A stretch of DNA of 64,000 nucleotides from Phaeovulum vinaykumarii (GTDB taxonomy: Bacteria; Pseudomonadota; Alphaproteobacteria; Rhodobacterales; Rhodobacteraceae), in NCBI RefSeq assembly GCF_900156695.1, contig NZ_FTOM01000005.1, positions 155,559 to 219,558 of the forward strand. Reading direction: 5' to 3'. Both the position numbers and the translations under genes were made by a program. The notes beneath the pieces were generated by a model that saw only the letters and a list, made by a program, of their open reading frames with translations, did no database searches and was not told the origin of the DNA. This document shows positions 47,876-56,081 of the stretch, in pieces. Position 1 is the first letter of the stretch, and the number at the start of each line of letters is the position of its first letter.

Positions 47876-48712
47876 ATGAGCATCCGTCATTTCATCGCGC
47901 CCGACGGCGCGCAACTGGCCTTTCGGGACGAAGGCACGGGGCTGCCGCTGCTGGCGCTGGCCGGGCTGACGCGCGACGGGCGCGACTTCGACTATCTGGC
48001 CGCCCGGCTGGATCTGGACCGCGTGCGGCTGATCCGGCCCGATTACCGCGGCCGCGGCGCCTCGCAGCATACCGGCGCCGACAGCTATACCGTCCCGCAG
48101 GAGGCCCGCGACGCCTGCGCGCTGCTCGACCATCTGGGCGTTGCGCGCGCGGCGGTTCTGGGAACCTCGCGCGGGGGGATCGTGGGGATGATGCTGGCGG
48201 CGACGGCGCACGACCGGCTGGCGGGGCTGTGCCTGAACGATGTCGGCCCCGAGCTGGACCCCGCGGGGCTTGCGCGGATCATCGACGTGCTGGGCCGCCG
48301 CCCCGCCGCGCGCTCGGCCGCCGAGATGACCGCGCTTCTGCCCGCGCTGATGCCGGGGTTCGAGAACGTGCCCGCTGCGCGCTGGCAGGCCGAGGTCGAG
48401 CGCCATTATGTCGAAACACCCGAGGGGCTGGATCTGCCCTATGACCCGGCGCTGCGCGAGGCCTTCCTGGCCGCCTTCGCGGGCAAGACGCCGGATCTGT
48501 GGCCGCTCTTTGACGCCTGCGCGGGGCTGCCGCTGGCGCTGATCCGCGGCGCCAATTCCGACCTTCTGAGCCCCGAAAGCGCGGCCGAGATGCGCCGGCG
48601 GCGGCCCGACATGATCTTTGCCGAAGTGCCGGGCCGGGCGCATATCCCGTTCCTGGACGAGCCCGAATCCCTGGACGCGGTCACGGCCTGGCTGGCCCGG
48701 ATCGAGATCTGA
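47876..48712 (+). CDS. Alpha/beta hydrolase
   Basis: A 278-residue soluble hydrolase. The oxyanion strand [31 protein letters not shown] and the nucleophile elbow [10 protein letters not shown] (Ser in GTSRGG) are typical. The Asp is in [16 protein letters not shown] and the catalytic His in [14 protein letters not shown]. The ATG follows GAGGAGAGGA. It resembles 3-oxoadipate enol-lactonase-like and other small esterases, but the substrate is unknown. Convergent with mntR. Confidence 0.88.
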   Translation: MSIRHFIAPDGAQLAFRDEGTGLPLLALAGLTRDGRDFDYLAARLDLDRVRLIRPDYRGRGASQHTGADSYTVPQEARDACALLDHLGVARAAVLGTSRGGIVGMMLAATAHDRLAGLCLNDVGPELDPAGLARIIDVLGRRPAARSAAEMTALLPALMPGFENVPAARWQAEVERHYVETPEGLDLPYDPALREAFLAAFAGKTPDLWPLFDACAGLPLALIRGANSDLLSPESAAEMRRRRPDMIFAEVPGRAHIPFLDEPESLDAVTAWLARIEI

Positions 48713-48757
48713 GCGCGCCTGCGCCCCCGCCGCGCCTGGCGCCCGGGCGCGGCCCCG

Positions 48758-49252
48758 TCAGGGGCGGTCGAGAAAGGTCTCGAAGGCGCGCAGGGTCGCG
48801 TCCGAGACATGGTGCTCGATACCCTCGGCGTCGATCTCGGCGGCCGCGCGCGGCACCCCGATGGCCACCAGCAGGTCAACCACCGTGCGGTGGCGCGCGC
48901 GCACCCGCGCGGCCAGCTCATGGCCGTCCTCGGTCAGAAACACCCCCCTGTAGGGGCGCGAGACCGCCAGCCCCTCGCGCTTGAGCCGCCCCACCGCCTT
49001 GGTTGCGGTGGGATGGGTCACCCCCATGCGCTGGGCGATATCGGTGATGCGGGCCTCGCCATGTTCGGCGATCAGGTCGTCGATCATCTCGGCGTAATCT
49101 TCAAGAAGCGCGCGCGACTGGGCCGCCCGCGCCTGCGAGAAGCGCGCGGGCTGGGCCTGATCCTCGTCCGCTCCCGGCCCCTGCCCCGGTTCATGCCCCG
49201 GTTCGTGTCCCGGCTCCTGCCCCGCCCCCTGCGGCCCGGCGTCTTGTGTCAT
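48758..49252 (-). CDS. mntR: Manganese-responsive transcriptional regulator MntR (DtxR family)
   Basis: Represses manganese uptake when Mn(II) is plentiful. The 164-residue product has a winged helix (ARITDIAQRMGVTHPTATKAVGRLKREGL) and the metal-binding dimerisation region with HRTVVDLLVAIGVPRAAAEIDAEGIEHHVSD. Before the DNA-binding domain is a ~35-residue tail with repeated EPGH units. GGAGG seven bases before the ATG sets the start at 49252. It is divergent from mntH, and both promoters carry a like palindrome, indicating autorepression. Confidence 0.92.
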   Translation of the reverse strand: MTQDAGPQGAGQEPGHEPGHEPGQGPGADEDQAQPARFSQARAAQSRALLEDYAEMIDDLIAEHGEARITDIAQRMGVTHPTATKAVGRLKREGLAVSRPYRGVFLTEDGHELAARVRARHRTVVDLLVAIGVPRAAAEIDAEGIEHHVSDATLRAFETFLDRP

Positions 49253-49275
49253 GCGCGCCCTCCAATCGAGCATTC

Positions 49276-49303
49276 ATATTACAGCCGAGGCTACAAAGTG
49301 CAA
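49276..49303 (-). promoter_or_regulatory. mntR promoter with MntR-type operator
   Basis: On the minus strand TTGCAC (49298-49303), a 16-base spacer and TAATAT (49276-49281). The spacer holds the palindrome GTAGCC-TC-GGCT, like the site in front of mntH. Confidence 0.8.
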
Positions 49304-49384
49304 TCTGGCGGAAAAGGCGGTCTGCGCGGCGGCAGGATCGGGTCCGGGCTTGACTTGGGCGCCAAACCACCAATGTCATGCCTG

Positions 49385-49412
49385 TTGACGTAAGTGTAGC
49401 CAAGGCTTTACT
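49385..49412 (+). promoter_or_regulatory. mntH promoter with MntR-type operator
   Basis: TTGACG (49385-49390), a 16-base spacer and TTTACT (49407-49412). The spacer contains GTAGCC-AA-GGCT, so bound MntR would block RNA polymerase directly. Confidence 0.8.
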
Positions 49413-49463
49413 TGAGGGGAAACCCGGTCGAGGACCGGCATCGGAACAGGCGGGATCAGGGGA

Positions 49464-50792
49464 ATGACGAAACAGGCGGTGCACCGCACGGGGGATCGAC
49501 ACGAACGGCACGGGCGTTCGACCCGCCGGGTGCGGGCGGGGATGAGCGAGGTGCTGGCGGGCCGGCTGAAGGGGCCGCGCGCCGCGCTTCTCTTTGCCGG
49601 GCCGGCGGTGATCGCCTCGGTCGCCTATATGGACCCCGGCAATTACGCCACCAACATCCAGGCCGGTGCGGGCTATGGCTATGCGCTTTTGTGGGTGGTG
49701 GTGCTGGCCAATGTCATCGCCATCCTGTTCCAGGCGCTGTCGGCCAAGCTGGGCATCGTCACCGGGCGCAACCTGGCCGAGATGTGCCGCGAGCGGTTTC
49801 CGGGGCCGGTGGTCTTCGTGATGTGGGTGGTCAGCGAGATCGCCGCCATGGCCACCGATCTGGCCGAATTCCTGGGCGGCGCGATCGGGCTGGCGCTGCT
49901 GTTCAACATGCCGCTGATCTGGGGGATGGGGGTCACGGCCATCGTCACCTATGCGATCCTGATGTTCGAGGCGCGCGGCTTCCGGCCGATGGAAATGATC
50001 ATCGGCGCCTTCGTGGCGCTGATCGGGGCGTGCTATCTGGTCGAGCTGGCGATCGCGCCGGTGGATTGGGGGGCCGCGGCGGGCGGCATCCTGGGCCCCG
50101 AGCTGCCCGATGCGACGGCGCTGACCATCGCCGTGGGGATCATCGGCGCGACGGTCATGCCGCATGCGATCTATCTGCATTCGGGGCTGACGCAGAACCG
50201 CGCCATCGCGCGCACCGATGCCGAGCGGCGCATCGTGCTGCGCTATTCCAACCGCGAGGTGGTGGTGGCGCTGGCGCTGGCGGGGCTGATCAACATGGCC
50301 ATGGTGATCATGGCGGCAGGGGCGTTTCATTCGGGCCACCCCGAGGTCGCCGAGATCGAGACCGCCTATCACATGCTGACCCCGCTTCTGGGGGGCGCGG
50401 CGGCGGCGGTGTTCCTGGTGTCGCTGATCGCCTCGGGGGTGTCCTCGTCGGTGGTGGGCACGATGTCGGGGCAGATGATCATGCAAGGGTTCCTGCGCTG
50501 GCATATTCCGATCTGGCTGCGCCGGCTGGTGACGATGGTGCCGGCCTTTGCCGTGGTGGCGGCGGGGGTGGATGCGACGCGGGCGCTGGTGCTGAGCCAG
50601 GTGATCCTGTCGATCGCGCTGCCGGTGCCGATGATTGCGCTCTTGATCTTCACCTCGAGCCGGGCGGTGATGGGCGATTTCGTCAACAGCCCGGTGATCC
50701 GCGCGGGCGCGCTTCTGGGGGCGGCGGTGGTGCTGACGCTGAACACGGTGCTTCTGGCCGAGGCCTTCGGGATCGACCTGGGTCTGTTCTGA
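49464..50792 (+). CDS. mntH: Nramp-type manganese/divalent metal transporter
   Basis: Proton-coupled importer of Mn(II) in the inner membrane. The 442-residue protein has about 11 membrane spans, the metal-binding DPGN in AYMDPGNYATNIQAGAGYGY (first span) and the MPHAIYLHSG helix (sixth span). The first ~30 residues are basic and hydrophilic. It is divergent from mntR and has its own MntR-type operator. Nramp proteins can also carry Fe(II); the mntR context favours manganese. Confidence 0.96.
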   Translation: MTKQAVHRTGDRHERHGRSTRRVRAGMSEVLAGRLKGPRAALLFAGPAVIASVAYMDPGNYATNIQAGAGYGYALLWVVVLANVIAILFQALSAKLGIVTGRNLAEMCRERFPGPVVFVMWVVSEIAAMATDLAEFLGGAIGLALLFNMPLIWGMGVTAIVTYAILMFEARGFRPMEMIIGAFVALIGACYLVELAIAPVDWGAAAGGILGPELPDATALTIAVGIIGATVMPHAIYLHSGLTQNRAIARTDAERRIVLRYSNREVVVALALAGLINMAMVIMAAGAFHSGHPEVAEIETAYHMLTPLLGGAAAAVFLVSLIASGVSSSVVGTMSGQMIMQGFLRWHIPIWLRRLVTMVPAFAVVAAGVDATRALVLSQVILSIALPVPMIALLIFTSSRAVMGDFVNSPVIRAGALLGAAVVLTLNTVLLAEAFGIDLGLF

Positions 50793-51101
50793 GGGCCTCC
50801 GGGCGGTCACCCGAGCGCGCGCGGGAGGGGGCTTCTTGGCGATCTCTTGCCGCTTGTCGGCGTCGGTCACCCAAGCGCGCGTGGGAGGGGGCGCTGCCCC
50901 CTCTTTGCGTGCGGGTTCCCCGCCCGCAAATTCACCCCCGGGATATTTGGGCCAGCTCGAAAGGGGGGGGCTCGAAGGGGGCAGGATCGGACGGGACTGC
51001 GGCGGCGGGGGCGGGACGGGGCTGGCCATCACGTCGGGGCTGGCCATCGCGGCCGGGCCCCGGCATGATGGCCGCGCAGGGCGCTGAACAGTTCGAAGCC
51101 G
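50793..51101. repeat. Intergenic stretch with a 28-bp direct repeat
   Basis: GGTCACCCGAGCGCGCGCGG-type units at 50805-50832 and 50865-50892 match at 26 of 28 positions and are spaced exactly 60 bases. Further on, CGCAAATTCACCCCCGGGAT and ATATTTGGGCCA (about 50926-50954) resemble a short element I have seen scattered after genes in Rhodobacteraceae. No gene is recognised. Confidence 0.7.
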
Positions 51102-51746
51102 ATGATCGTCTCGCATGGCCGCCGCTATATCTTTGTCCATGTCCCCAAGACCGGGGGCACGGCGCTGGCCGTAGCGCTGGAGGCGCGGGCGATGGCCGAT
51201 GATATCCTGGTAGGGGACACACCCAAGGCCCGGCGGCGCAAGCGCCGGCTGGAGGGGGTCGAGACCCGCGGGCGGCTGTGGAAGCATTCCACCTTGAGCG
51301 ACGGGATCGGTCTTTACACCGAGGCGCAGGCGCGGGGCTATTTCGTCTTCACGCTGGTGCGCAACCCCTGGGACCGGCTGGTCAGCTATTATCATTGGCT
51401 GCGCGATCAGCGCTTCACCCATCCGGCGGTGGATCTGGCGCGGGCGCTGCCCTTTCCCGCCTTTCTCAACGCCTTTGACACGCGCGCGGCGATCGCGGCC
51501 AATCCCTATACCTCGTATGTCCGGCTGGGCCGCGAGGCGTGCTGCAACCTGTTCATCCGGCTCGAGCATCTGGAGGAGGATCTCGAACCGCTGGCCGCGC
51601 ATCTGGGCTTCAGGCCCGGTCCGATCGAGCGGATCAACGCCTCGGCGCGCGGGCGCGACTGGCGTCCGTATTATTCGGACAAGGACGCCGAGATGGTGGG
51701 CCTTCTGTGCGGCGGCGATATCGCCCGCTTCGGGTATCAATTCTGA
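51102..51746 (+). CDS. Sulfotransferase-family protein
   Basis: A 214-residue protein of the sulfotransferase family 2 type. The 5-prime-phosphosulfate loop is IFVHVPKTGGTALAVALE near residue 10; the 3-prime-phosphate motif is VFTLVRNPWDRLVSYYHWLRDQ near residue 82, both as in PAPS-dependent sulfotransferases. The acceptor is unknown: polysaccharide or lipid are possible. No PAPS genes or polysaccharide cluster adjoin. The ATG lies just after the 50.8-51.1 kb repeat region. Confidence 0.87.
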   Translation: MIVSHGRRYIFVHVPKTGGTALAVALEARAMADDILVGDTPKARRRKRRLEGVETRGRLWKHSTLSDGIGLYTEAQARGYFVFTLVRNPWDRLVSYYHWLRDQRFTHPAVDLARALPFPAFLNAFDTRAAIAANPYTSYVRLGREACCNLFIRLEHLEEDLEPLAAHLGFRPGPIERINASARGRDWRPYYSDKDAEMVGLLCGGDIARFGYQF

Positions 51747-52063
51747 CCTGATCGTGCCGCATTCGCGGCGCTGAGCCCCTTGCGCGCGCCTTGAGGCCGG
51801 GGTGGCGGCGGCAGATCCGCCCCGAAACCGTCAAATTCGAATTAACGACTCATTGGGGAAACCCCTGGCGCGCGGGCGGTTTTCCGCGGTTTCGAGAAAC
51901 AATGCCAAGGCGCCCGGACACCCGCCGCATCGGCGGAAACAATGCCGTTTTTGTGCCCGAAACCGGCCCCTGAATCAGACCGGGAATCACAAGAAATGGT
52001 TTCAGCAAGACAAACACGGCCCCGACGCTGGCAGGCGAGGCGGGCTCTGGAAGGGGGAACACC
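51747..52063. other. Intergenic stretch, no gene recognised
   Basis: About 315 bases between the sulfotransferase and Hint genes. The middle is AT-richer (AAATTCGAATTAACGACTC near 51834), which may hold the promoter of the Hint gene. Confidence 0.5.
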
Positions 52064-52726
52064 ATGTTCGGTCTGAATTCTGCGCGCGTCCGGGGCCAAG
52101 ACGAAGACACCACGGGCCTTTGGCCCGGCACCGGCACGGACCATCAGAGCGGCGCGGGCCATGCCGAAGGGTTCATCGTCGGCACCCGCATCGCCACGGC
52201 CCAGGGTTGGCGCGCGGTCGAGGCGATCGCGCCGGGCGATCTGGTGATGACCTTCGATCACGGCCTGGCGCCGGTGCAGGCGATCACCCGCGCCGCGCTG
52301 TGGTCGGGCCAGGGGCGCTGCCCGCGCTCGGTGATGCCGCTGGCCGTGCCCGCGGGCGCGCTGGGCAATGCCGCGGCCCTTCTGCTGCTGCCCGAACAGA
52401 GCATCCTGCTCGAGAGCGATCTGGCCGAGGCCGTCTTCGGCGCCCCCTTCGTGCTGGTCCCCGCCGCCGCCCTTGCCGGCTATCGCGGGATCGAACCGAT
52501 CACGCCGCACCAGAAGATCGAGGTCATCCAGCTGCGCTTTGCCGAGGACGAGGTCGTCTATGCCAATGGCTCGGGGCTGATGCGCTGTGCGGGCTCGGCG
52601 GCGGGGGGGCTTGAGCGGCTGCTGGCGGGCGAACGGCTGGAAAGCTATTCCGTCCTGCCGCTGAACATGGCCCGCGTGATCGTCAAGGCCATGATCGAGG
52701 ACGCGCGCGCGCATCAGCCGGGCTGA
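52064..52726 (+). CDS. Hint-domain protein lacking the catalytic cysteine
   Basis: A 220-residue protein consisting almost only of a Hint_2 domain: EGFIVGTRIATAQGWRAVEAIAPGDLVMTFDHGLAPVQAI, then LLPEQSILLESDLAEAVFG in place of the SPxHR segment, and EVVYANGSGLM. The position normally occupied by Cys (PCFxxGT) reads EGFIVGT, so Cys is replaced by Gly and self-cleavage is not expected. GGAA-rich sequence (GAAGGGGGAA) precedes the ATG. Fourth Hint protein in the window, 34 kb from the other three. Function unknown. Confidence 0.8.
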   Translation: MFGLNSARVRGQDEDTTGLWPGTGTDHQSGAGHAEGFIVGTRIATAQGWRAVEAIAPGDLVMTFDHGLAPVQAITRAALWSGQGRCPRSVMPLAVPAGALGNAAALLLLPEQSILLESDLAEAVFGAPFVLVPAAALAGYRGIEPITPHQKIEVIQLRFAEDEVVYANGSGLMRCAGSAAGGLERLLAGERLESYSVLPLNMARVIVKAMIEDARAHQPG

Positions 52727-53030
52727 TCCCGACCCACCGGCCCAACCCACCGGCCCGGCGCGGTGCCGTTCTCGCGGGGCGCGGCGTCCAGAAGGGGGCC
52801 GCGCCCGAAATCTGTCCGCCGGGGGGGGGCAACGCGCCCCCTGCCCGGCACATCCGCCCCGCGCGACAGACCCCGTTTCGCGGGGCGGCGCGTTTTCCCT
52901 TTCTCTGCGTCGCATTTGGCCCTAGACAGGCGCCTTGCGAATCTGTTCGCAGGCCGCGCGCGCGCCGCGCCGCCCCACCCCGGACGCCTGTCCGCCCCCT
53001 GCCCCTTCTGGACGACCCCGAGGAACGCCC
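52727..53030. other. Intergenic stretch, no gene recognised
   Basis: About 300 GC-rich bases between the Hint gene and the pseudouridine synthase gene. A TTGGCCCTAGAC segment near 52915 may be part of a promoter, but nothing firm can be called. Confidence 0.4.
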
Positions 53031-54758
53031 ATGTCCGATCCTGACACCCCCGACGCCCCTTCGGGCGACCGCATCGCCAAGGTGATCGCCCGCGCCGGCC
53101 TTGCCTCGCGCCGCGATGCCGAACGCATGATCCTGGACGGCCGCGTGGCGGTGAACGGGACCAAGGTGAGCAGCCCCGCGCTGGACGTCACGCCCGCGGA
53201 TCGGATCACGGTCGACGGCACGCCCATCGACGCGCCCCAGCCCACGCGGCTGTGGCTTTACTACAAGCCGCTGGGCCTGGTGACGACCGAGCGCGACGAG
53301 AAGGGCCGGCGCACCATCTTCGACGAGATGCCCGAGGGCATGCCGCGGGTGATGACGGTCGGACGGCTTGACCTCAATTCCGAAGGCCTGCTGCTGCTGA
53401 CCAACGACGGCGGGCTGAAACGGCGGCTCGAGCTGCCCGAGACCGGCTGGCTGCGCAAGTATCGCGTGCGGGTGAACGGCCGTCCGGGCGATCACACCTT
53501 TGACCCGCTGCGCGCGGGTATCACCCTCGACGGCGAGGATTTCGCCCCGATGGAGATCACGCTGGACCGCCAGCAGGGCGCCAACGCCTGGGCCACCGTC
53601 GGCATCCGCGAAGGCCGCAACCGCGAGGTGCGCCGCGCCATGGCCGCGGTGGGGCTGATCGTGAACCGGCTGATCCGGGTCAGCTATGGCCCCTTCCGCC
53701 TGAACGAGATGAAGCCCGGCGACGTGATCGAGATCAAGCGCCGGGTGCTGCGCGACCAGCTGGGCAGCCTGCTCGATGAGGGCGGCGAGAGCGACGCGCG
53801 GCCGCGGCGCGACGACCGCGGCGCCCGGCCCGAACGGGCCGATCGCGGCCCCCGGCCCTTCCGCGAGGATCGCCCCGATCGCTCTGGGCCCGAACGCTCT
53901 GGGCCCGAACGCTCGGGGTCCGATCGCGGCGCGGGTCCGCCCCGTCCGCGCTCGGCCGGGTTCAAGTCCCACGGCCCCCGCGATGGCGGCCGCACCGAGG
54001 GGTTCAAGTCGCACAAGGGCGCGGCCATGGGCAAGGCGCGCCGCGCCTGGGGCGAAACCGAGGGCGACGACAGCCGCCGTCCGTTCCGCGGCCCCCGGCC
54101 GGAACGTGGCCCCAGACCTGAACGCGGCCCTGAACGCAGCGCCGAACGCGGCCCCGGCCCCGGCCCCGGCCGGGCCGAGCGCGGTCCCCGCCCCGAAGGC
54201 AAGGCGCGATTTGACGGCAAGCCGCGCGCCGACGGCAAGTCCTGGTCCGCGCGCGGCCCCCGCCCCGAGCGCGACACCACCGACGGCACACAGAAGCCCT
54301 ATGGCCCGCGCAAAGGGGCCGACGGCGACGGCTTCCGCCCCCGCCGCACCGAGGGCGGCGACCGCCCCGAACGCGGCGCGGATCGGTATTCCGACCGGCC
54401 CGCGGGCGGCCCCGGCAACCCCCGCGCGCCGCGCTCCCAGGGCGGGACGTCCGATCGCTGGGGCGCGGATCGCGGGACAGCAGATCGTGGCGCGCGCGGC
54501 CCCGGCAAGCCGCGGGCCAGCACCGACGGCGCCGCCGCCGGGGGCGAGCGCCGCACGGGCGGCTTCGGGGCCAAGGGCGGTTTCGGGTCCAAGGGGCCGG
54601 GCCGCAAGGGCCCGGGCGGCGGTGCGCCCTTCTCCAAGGGGCCGGGCGGAAAAGGTCCGGGCAGCCGGGGTCCGGCAAGCAAGGGACCGGGTGGCAAATC
54701 CGGCAGTCGTCCCTCGGGCAACAAGGGGCCGGGCGGGCCGCGCAAACCGCGCGGCTGA
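53031..54758 (+). CDS. rluB: RluB/RsuA-family pseudouridine synthase with very long RG-rich tail
   Basis: A 575-residue protein. Residues 1-60 are an S4 RNA-binding domain (AKVIARAGLASRRDAERMI); 70-245 form the synthase domain with catalytic Asp in VGRLDLNSEGLLLLTNDGGL, then YRVRVNGRP and GIREGRNREVRRAMAAVGL. This fits RluB (23S U2605). From about residue 250 an extra ~325 residues are Arg/Gly/Pro/Asp/Lys-rich with repeats such as RSGPERSGPERSG and KGPGGKGPG. Such basic disordered tails occur on alphaproteobacterial RluB and may help RNA binding. The choice of RluB over RluE/F is inference. Confidence 0.88.
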   Translation: MSDPDTPDAPSGDRIAKVIARAGLASRRDAERMILDGRVAVNGTKVSSPALDVTPADRITVDGTPIDAPQPTRLWLYYKPLGLVTTERDEKGRRTIFDEMPEGMPRVMTVGRLDLNSEGLLLLTNDGGLKRRLELPETGWLRKYRVRVNGRPGDHTFDPLRAGITLDGEDFAPMEITLDRQQGANAWATVGIREGRNREVRRAMAAVGLIVNRLIRVSYGPFRLNEMKPGDVIEIKRRVLRDQLGSLLDEGGESDARPRRDDRGARPERADRGPRPFREDRPDRSGPERSGPERSGSDRGAGPPRPRSAGFKSHGPRDGGRTEGFKSHKGAAMGKARRAWGETEGDDSRRPFRGPRPERGPRPERGPERSAERGPGPGPGRAERGPRPEGKARFDGKPRADGKSWSARGPRPERDTTDGTQKPYGPRKGADGDGFRPRRTEGGDRPERGADRYSDRPAGGPGNPRAPRSQGGTSDRWGADRGTADRGARGPGKPRASTDGAAAGGERRTGGFGAKGGFGSKGPGRKGPGGGAPFSKGPGGKGPGSRGPASKGPGGKSGSRPSGNKGPGGPRKPRG

Positions 54759-54958
54759 CGCCACTCCCGACGCCGCCCCCCCCCGGCCCGCAGCGCGCGC
54801 GCAGGTTTTCCGGCGCGCGCGCCTTTCGCTGATCGCCCCCCGCAGGCCCCGACGCGCGAAATTTCGCATCCCTCCGCGCGTGCCTCTGGTCGCGGTGCGG
54901 GCGGGTGCTTATAGTCCCTCCCGTGGGGTTCCGAGCGATCCGGGCCCGGAGGGACGGT

Positions 54959-55042
54959 ATGTCGGTCAAGGCGTTTCAACGCATTGCATTTATCCTGTTG
55001 CTGATCCTGATCGTGTCGGTCGGGTTCGGCCATGGCATCTGA
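54959..55042 (+). CDS. 27-residue single-span membrane micropeptide
   Basis: MSVKAFQRIAF followed by a hydrophobic helix (ILLLILIVSVGF) and HGI. GGAGGGAC lies just before the ATG, a strong ribosome site. The stop overlaps the following gene by 11 bases (its ATG at 55032) or lies 10 bases before a second ATG at 55053, so translation is likely coupled. Too short for automated callers, but the ribosome site, hydrophobic pattern and coupling make it credible. It may be a small partner of the membrane proteins encoded downstream. Confidence 0.65.
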   Translation: MSVKAFQRIAFILLLILIVSVGFGHGI

Positions 55043-56081
55043 GGGGGCGCCGATGGCCGAACGCTACCGCGCCCGCTACAGCCCCCAGGGCGCCGATCCC
55101 CCCCCGCGCATCAGCGAATCCGACACCGCCGCCCGCGCCCGCCAGAAGGCCGCCGCCAAGCGGGCCAAGGCCCGGCGCAAGCGCGAACGCCGGCCCTTCT
55201 GGCTGGTCTGGATGGCCACGCCCTATCTCTTCGGCATCTTCTCCGACAGCCCGGTGTGGATAGCCGCCGATCTGGGCACCTTCGGCCTGTATCTGGGCGC
55301 CGCCGCCCTGACCCGCGAGGGGCTGCGCGCCGAAGCCGCCTTTGACGCCCGCCGCATCGCCCGCCCGCCGATCCTGCCGCGCAAGATCCTGGGCGCGGTG
55401 CTGACCGGGGGGGCCACGGCCCTGGGCGCGCTGGACCCCGGCATGACCGATCCCTTGGGCGCCGCGGTGCTGGGCGGCGTCGCCATGGCGCTGCATCTGG
55501 CCGCCTTTGGCCTTGATCCCTTGCGCGGCAAGGGCACCGAAGGCATAGACCCGATCGCGCAGGATCGCGTGGCGCGCGTGATCACCCAGGCGGAAACCTA
55601 TCTGGCCGAGATCCGCGGCGCCATCCTGCGCGCCGGCGATGACCGCCTGGCCGCCCGCGTCGAGGCCTTTGCCGCCGCCGCGCAGGATCTTTTCCGCGCG
55701 GTCGAGAACAACCCCGAAGACCTGAACGCCACCCGCCGCTATCTGGGCGTCTATCTGATGGGCGCGCGCGACGCGACGGTCAAGTTCGCCGACCTGTGGC
55801 GCCAGAACCGCGACGGCAGCGCCCGGCGCGACTATGAGGAATTGATCTCCGATCTCGAGGCCAATTTCGCCGCCCGCGCCGCGCATCTGCGCCAGGGCGG
55901 GCGCGAGGATCTCGACATCGAGATCGAGGTCTTGCGCGAACGCCTGTCCCGCGAGGGGCAATTGCCCCCGCGCCCCGAGATCGCCGCGCTGAGCGACCGG
56001 CCCGACGCCCCCCTTGCGGCCCCCGCGCCCGCGGCGCCGCCTTCATCCCGAGCCATTGACCAGAAAGGGCAAATCCGATGA
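55032..56081 (+). CDS. 5-bromo-4-chloroindolyl phosphate hydrolysis (XpaC-like) family protein
   Basis: A 349-residue protein with a basic N terminus, two or three hydrophobic segments (WLVWMATPYLFGIF, VWIAADLGTFGLYLGAAAL and a pair near residues 120-150) and a helical cytoplasmic domain (VARVITQAETYLAEIRGAILRAGD, ENNPEDLNATRRYLGVYLMGARDATVKFADLW). The latter matches the XpaC/halogen-hydrolase family, usually linked to TelA. A start at 55053 (MAERYRARYS) is equally possible. Its stop overlaps the telA ATG by four bases. True function unknown despite the family name. Confidence 0.82.
   Translation: MASEGAPMAERYRARYSPQGADPPPRISESDTAARARQKAAAKRAKARRKRERRPFWLVWMATPYLFGIFSDSPVWIAADLGTFGLYLGAAALTREGLRAEAAFDARRIARPPILPRKILGAVLTGGATALGALDPGMTDPLGAAVLGGVAMALHLAAFGLDPLRGKGTEGIDPIAQDRVARVITQAETYLAEIRGAILRAGDDRLAARVEAFAAAAQDLFRAVENNPEDLNATRRYLGVYLMGARDATVKFADLWRQNRDGSARRDYEELISDLEANFAARAAHLRQGGREDLDIEIEVLRERLSREGQLPPRPEIAALSDRPDAPLAAPAPAAPPSSRAIDQKGQIR

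Noticed and set aside
49191..51740. 849-codon minus-strand open frame
   Set aside because: Antisense to mntH and the sulfotransferase; composition is His/Arg-rich and no signature is seen.
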